From the NCBI RefSeq assembly GCF_029541745.1, contig NZ_CP089746.1:7883559-7947558 (forward strand): a stretch of DNA of 64,000 nt, in the 5' to 3' direction. Positions 61,154 to 64,000 of this stretch are shown piece by piece; the stretch's first letter is position 1; every line of letters starts with the position of its first letter. The DNA comes from Streptomyces sp. LX-29. Lineage in GTDB: Bacteria > Actinomycetota > Actinomycetes > Streptomycetales > Streptomycetaceae. The notes beneath the pieces were generated by a model. That model was not told the DNA's origin and ran no database searches. It saw nothing but the letters and a program-made list of their open reading frames with translations. The translations under genes were made by a program, and so were the position numbers.

Positions 61154-61949
61154 CGATACGGAAGCCGAAGGCGGCGGTGCCGGGGTCCAGCGCCGTCACC
61201 CCGCCGTCGACGGTGAGCACCGCGCCGTTCACGAAGGACGCGGCGGGGGAGAGCAGCCAGGAGATCGCCTCGGCGACCTCCTCCGGCTCGCCGGGGCGGC
61301 GCGCCGGGAGCAGCCGGGTCGCCTCCTCGTACGCCGCCTCGACCCCGTCGTCCGCCCGGCCGGTCTCCGCCGCGAAGCGGGCCATGCGCCGGTCGGCCAT
61401 CTCGGTGCGCACCCAGCTGGGACAGACGGTGTTGGCCCGCAGGCCCCGCGGCCCGTAGTCGACGGCGAGCGAGCGGCACAGCTGGAGCAGCGCGGCCTTG
61501 GACGTCGCGTACGCCGCGTTGCCCACGCCGTTGCGCAGCGCGGAGACGGAGGCGACGGCGACGACCGAGCCGCGCGCCTCCAACAGGTGCGGAAGCGCGG
61601 CGCGCAGCAGCAGGAAGGGGCCGGTGAGGTTGGTCCGCAGCACCGTCTCCCAGTCCTCGTCCGTCAGGTCGCCCACCGCCCCGCCGCGGCCGACGCCCGC
61701 GTTGAGCACGACTCCGTCCAGCCGCCCGTAGGCGGCGACGGCCGCGTCCACGAGCCCGGCGACCGCCGCGGGGTCGCCGGCGTCGGCGGGGTGCGCCAGC
61801 GCCCCTGTCTCCTCGGCGATCTGTCGCAGCGGCTCCGGCCGCCTCCCGGACACCACGACGCGGTGCCCGGCCGCCGACAACAGCCGCGCGGTGGCGGCCC
61901 CGATGCCGGTTCCACCGCCGGTGACGAGGAAGACTCGCTGCTCCGTCAT
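61131..61949 (-). CDS. Classical SDR oxidoreductase
   Basis: The protein has 272 residues from ATG 61,949; upstream in-frame starts enter unrelated sequence. It has TGGGTGIG (10-17), NAG at 83-85, Ser near 134-136, Y147 and K151 (YATSK), and a normal end (LTVDGGVTALDPG). It belongs to the FabG-like group that reduces or oxidises carbonyls or alcohols with NAD(P). Its role is unknown; it stands alone, divergent from the methyltransferase region. Confidence 0.88.
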   Translation of the reverse strand: MTEQRVFLVTGGGTGIGAATARLLSAAGHRVVVSGRRPEPLRQIAEETGALAHPADAGDPAAVAGLVDAAVAAYGRLDGVVLNAGVGRGGAVGDLTDEDWETVLRTNLTGPFLLLRAALPHLLEARGSVVAVASVSALRNGVGNAAYATSKAALLQLCRSLAVDYGPRGLRANTVCPSWVRTEMADRRMARFAAETGRADDGVEAAYEEATRLLPARRPGEPEEVAEAISWLLSPAASFVNGAVLTVDGGVTALDPGTAAFGFRIEPRGAED

Positions 61950-62061
61950 GGTCGTTCGGCCTCCGAGGTGATCGCGTACGGACCCTGTGATGGTACGTCC
62001 GGCCCGCCGCGGGGTGGAGGCGGCCTCGCGGGCTCGGTGGCCCGGTCGGCCGCGGCTGTCC

Positions 62062-62300
62062 GCGGCGACGCGAACTACGGCGTGACAGGCACCGGTTGCA
62101 GCACCTACGGACAACCCGACCCGCGCATCGCGGAGTTCATCTCCCGGGCCCTCGGCAACGCTCACACGGTGGTCAACGTGGGTGCCGGCGCGGGCGCTTA
62201 CGAGTCGCACGGACACGAGTCGCACGGACCGGCCGGGCGGCAGATCACCGCCGTGGAGCCCTCGGCTTCCATGCGCGCCCAACGGCCCGCCCAAACGGCT
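62062..62300 (+). pseudogene. Remnant of the N-terminal part of a SAM methyltransferase
   Basis: The reading frame gives NYGVTGTG...PDPRIAEFISRALGN, then TVVNVGAGAGAYE and ITAVEPSASMRAQRP. This is the start and SAM-binding motif I of a common actinomycete methyltransferase family (typical pattern: RxPDPRIxxxIxxALGDAxTVxNVGAGxGSYEP). The copy breaks off near residue 75 and runs into Pro/Arg-rich sequence, so the rest of the gene is lost. A short His/Glu/Ser duplication (SHGHESHG) interrupts it. The remaining space (61,950-62,387) holds nothing else I can support. Confidence 0.6.
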
Positions 62301-62387
62301 CGCCCACCTTCCGCCCGGCCGCCCCGCACCCGCGCACCGCACCGGCCCCGGCCGCTCCGCCGGGTGGTCGGAGTAGCATGGCCGTCC

Positions 62388-63056
62388 ATGACCGAACCCG
62401 ACTTCCTCCGCACGGCCCAGACCTTCTACGACACCGTGGCGACCGACTACGCCGACCACTTCCGGGACGTCCTGGCCGCCAGGCCCCTGGAGCGGGCGCT
62501 GCTCGCCGCCTTCGCCGAGCTCGTACGGGCCGCGGGCGGGGGCCAGGTCGCCGACGTCGGATGCGGTCCAGGCCTGGTGACGGGGCATCTGCACGGGCTG
62601 GGGCTGAACACCTTCGGGATAGACCTGTCGCCGCGGATGGTCGCGCTCGCCCGACAGGCCCACCCGGAGCTGCGCTTCGAGCAGGGCTCGATGACGGCGC
62701 TGGACCTGCCGGACGAGACCCTCGACGGCCTCGTGGCGTGGTATTCGATCATCCACGTCCCGCTGGACCGGCTCCCGGAGGTGTTCGCGGAGTTCCATCG
62801 CGTACTGGCTCCCGGCGGACGGCTGCTGCTCGCCTTCCAGATCGGCGACGAACCCCTCCATCTGGAGCGGCCGTTCGGCCACCCCGTGGCGCTCGACTTC
62901 CACCGGCGGCAACCGGACCACATCGCCGAGCTGCTGCACCGGTCCGGGCTGACGGTGTTCGCCCGGCAGCGGCGCGAGCTCGACGAGACGATCGGCGACA
63001 CCGCCCCGCAGGGCTTCCTGCTCGCCCGCAAGCCCGTCGCCGACGACCGACGATAG
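62388..63056 (+). CDS. Class I SAM-dependent methyltransferase
   Basis: The protein has 222 residues from ATG 62,388. Motif I is VADVGCGPGLVTGHL; FGIDLSPRMV, a GSMTALDLPD segment and a HRVLAPGGRLLLAFQ strand follow, a complete small-molecule methyltransferase fold (Methyltransf_25/11). There is no strong ribosome site directly before the ATG, and a GTG some residues upstream is possible. It ends 9 bp before a GntR gene on the same strand, so the two probably form an operon. The substrate is unknown. Confidence 0.85.
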   Translation: MTEPDFLRTAQTFYDTVATDYADHFRDVLAARPLERALLAAFAELVRAAGGGQVADVGCGPGLVTGHLHGLGLNTFGIDLSPRMVALARQAHPELRFEQGSMTALDLPDETLDGLVAWYSIIHVPLDRLPEVFAEFHRVLAPGGRLLLAFQIGDEPLHLERPFGHPVALDFHRRQPDHIAELLHRSGLTVFARQRRELDETIGDTAPQGFLLARKPVADDRR

Positions 63057-63065
63057 GTTCCAGGC

Positions 63066-63467
63066 ATGGAGCGCATGCGAAGGACACTGAGGTCGGACGA
63101 GGTCGTGGAGCGGATCCGCGACGACATCGCCGAGGGACGGTACGGGCCGGGCGACCGGCTGCCCCACCCCGAGAGCCTCGCCGAGGAGCTACGGAAGCTC
63201 ACCAAGGCCGTCGAGGCCGCGTACCGGCGGCTGGTCGAGGAAGGGGTGCTGGTCGAGGGACTGCTGGAGCCGGGCTACTTCGTCGCGGATCCGGAGCTGG
63301 ACCCCGACGTCCACGCCACCATGCGAGCGGTGCGCTCCGTCCAGCTCCAGCTGGGGCGGCTCGACCGGCGGCTGACCGAACTCACCGAGCGGGTGGAAGC
63401 GGTGGAGCAGGGCCTGCGTGAACGGCGCCGTGCCGGCGACGGGCGCCCCTCCGACCCGCTGTACTGA
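63066..63467 (+). CDS. Short GntR-family regulator (YtrA-like)
   Basis: The protein has 133 residues from ATG 63,066. The winged helix is clear: VVERIRDDIAEGRYGPGDRLP, then SLAEELRKLTKAVEAAYRRL and a wing EEGVLVEGLLEPGYFV. The remaining about 55 residues are a Leu/Arg-rich helix suited to dimerisation, with no ligand domain. This matches the short YtrA-like GntR class. It follows the methyltransferase closely and may control it. Confidence 0.82.
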   Translation: MERMRRTLRSDEVVERIRDDIAEGRYGPGDRLPHPESLAEELRKLTKAVEAAYRRLVEEGVLVEGLLEPGYFVADPELDPDVHATMRAVRSVQLQLGRLDRRLTELTERVEAVEQGLRERRRAGDGRPSDPLY

Positions 63468-63507
63468 GCGGCCGGGCGGGCGGGAGCGGCGCCGCGCCCA
63501 GGCGTGC

Positions 63508-63575
63508 TCGGACATGAGTGGTGTTCGGGCATGGGTGGTGTTCGGACATGGGTGGTGTTCTGACATGGGTGGTGT
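63508..63575. repeat. Four 17-bp tandem repeats (TCGGACATGGGTGGTGT)
   Basis: Units start at 63,508, 63,525, 63,542 and 63,559 with one or two changes each. They lie just after the GntR gene and before the 3' end of the minus-strand partial gene. Confidence 0.8.
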
Positions 63576-63656
63576 TCGGGTGCGGACGTCGTGTCGGGCC
63601 GCCGGGAACGGGTCCCGGCGGCCCGAGGCTCAGCGGCCCGACCGACGCCGCGGTCA

Positions 63657-64000
63657 GAGCTCCAGCATCGCGGCGATCACCGAGCGCCAGTCCTCACCCG
63701 GCCGTGCCACCAGCTCCTCGGCGAGCGCCTCGGCGCGGTAGCGGTGCCGGTGCAGCAGTCCCGGCGCCGGCTCGGGCGCGGGCACGATCCGGCTCGGGCT
63801 GTCCAGCAGACGGATCAGCTCGTGCGCGAACTCCGCCCAGTCGACGTGCCCGCCGATGGCGTTGACGGTGCCGTGCGCGGGCCGTTCGACACAGCTCACC
63901 AGGGCCCGCGCCAGCGCGGCGGCGTGCACCCACGGCGCCCCGGACCAGGTGTGGCCCGAGGCGGGCACCGCCCCGGCGGCGGGCAGCACCACCGGATCCC
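63657..64000 (-). CDS. C-terminal part of an NAD-dependent epimerase/reductase-like protein (partial)
   Basis: The frame stops at 63,657 and extends to the right edge, so only about 114 C-terminal residues are visible. The pattern TWSGAPWVHAAALARALVSCVE, then TVNAIGGHVDWAEFAHELIRLL and HRYRAEALAEEL resembles the substrate-binding end of extended-SDR (NAD-dependent epimerase/dehydratase) proteins: a conserved VHVxDLAxA-like segment, a GT(Y/V)N(A/V)xG segment, and a last helix. The N-terminal Rossmann part lies outside. The exact function cannot be assigned. Confidence 0.6.

Overview
The window is very GC-rich, has long near-identical type I polyketide synthase (PKS) repeats, and carries an ECF sigma factor, a fused SecDF and several SDR, TetR and GntR genes. 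This fits a Streptomyces-like actinomycete. It holds one arm of a large modular PKS cluster followed by ordinary chromosomal genes.

PKS core (1-47.4 kb). Two giant PKS genes diverge from a 0.6 kb intergenic region (17,399-18,009). The plus-strand gene (18,010-42,915, 8,301 aa) has a KSQ-type loading module, four extension modules and a C-terminal docking tail. The minus-strand gene (from 17,398, running off the left edge) starts with an N-terminal docking helix and carries at least four more modules. If the plus-strand protein hands its chain to the minus-strand protein, the order is load-M1-M2-M3-M4 then M5-M6-M7-M8. I use that numbering throughout; the handover is an inference. Readable extender choices are M1 methylmalonyl, M2 malonyl, M3 malonyl, M4 methylmalonyl, M5 malonyl, M6 methylmalonyl, M7 methylmalonyl and M8 malonyl. 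Several domains are visibly dead: the loading AT (catalytic Ser lost, core deleted), the M2 DH and KR, and the M6 KR. The M1 and M6 KR regions also contain scrambled or frameshifted patches that may be assembly damage. Downstream of the plus-strand PKS lie a SAM methyltransferase (43,108-43,902), a stand-alone AT-ACP-KS protein truncated after the KS (43,998-47,201), a strong terminator, and a convergent Rieske oxygenase (47,595-48,704). No thioesterase, P450 or pathway-specific regulator is in the window; they may lie to the left.

Flank (49-64 kb). This part has a Cof-type HAD phosphatase, an SDR with a repeat-made C-terminal tail, a GNAT divergent from a TetR regulator with a shared palindrome, and a one-polypeptide ECF sigma/zinc-motif/transmembrane/CAP fusion convergent with a secreted CAP protein. 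It continues with a SecDF carrying a repeat insertion, a small exported protein, a peptidoglycan-binding/LysM/two-TM trio, a second SDR, a methyltransferase with an upstream methyltransferase remnant, a GntR regulator, and the partial end of an epimerase/reductase-like gene. Several short tandem-repeat arrays sit between these genes.

How the genes may work together (inference). The PKS would build a chain with a ketone five carbons from a hydroxyl, suited to forming a six-membered cyclic hemiketal. The methyltransferase and Rieske oxygenase are candidate tailoring enzymes. The main puzzle is how the loading ACP is charged, because its own AT cannot work; the nearby free AT-ACP-KS protein is one candidate.
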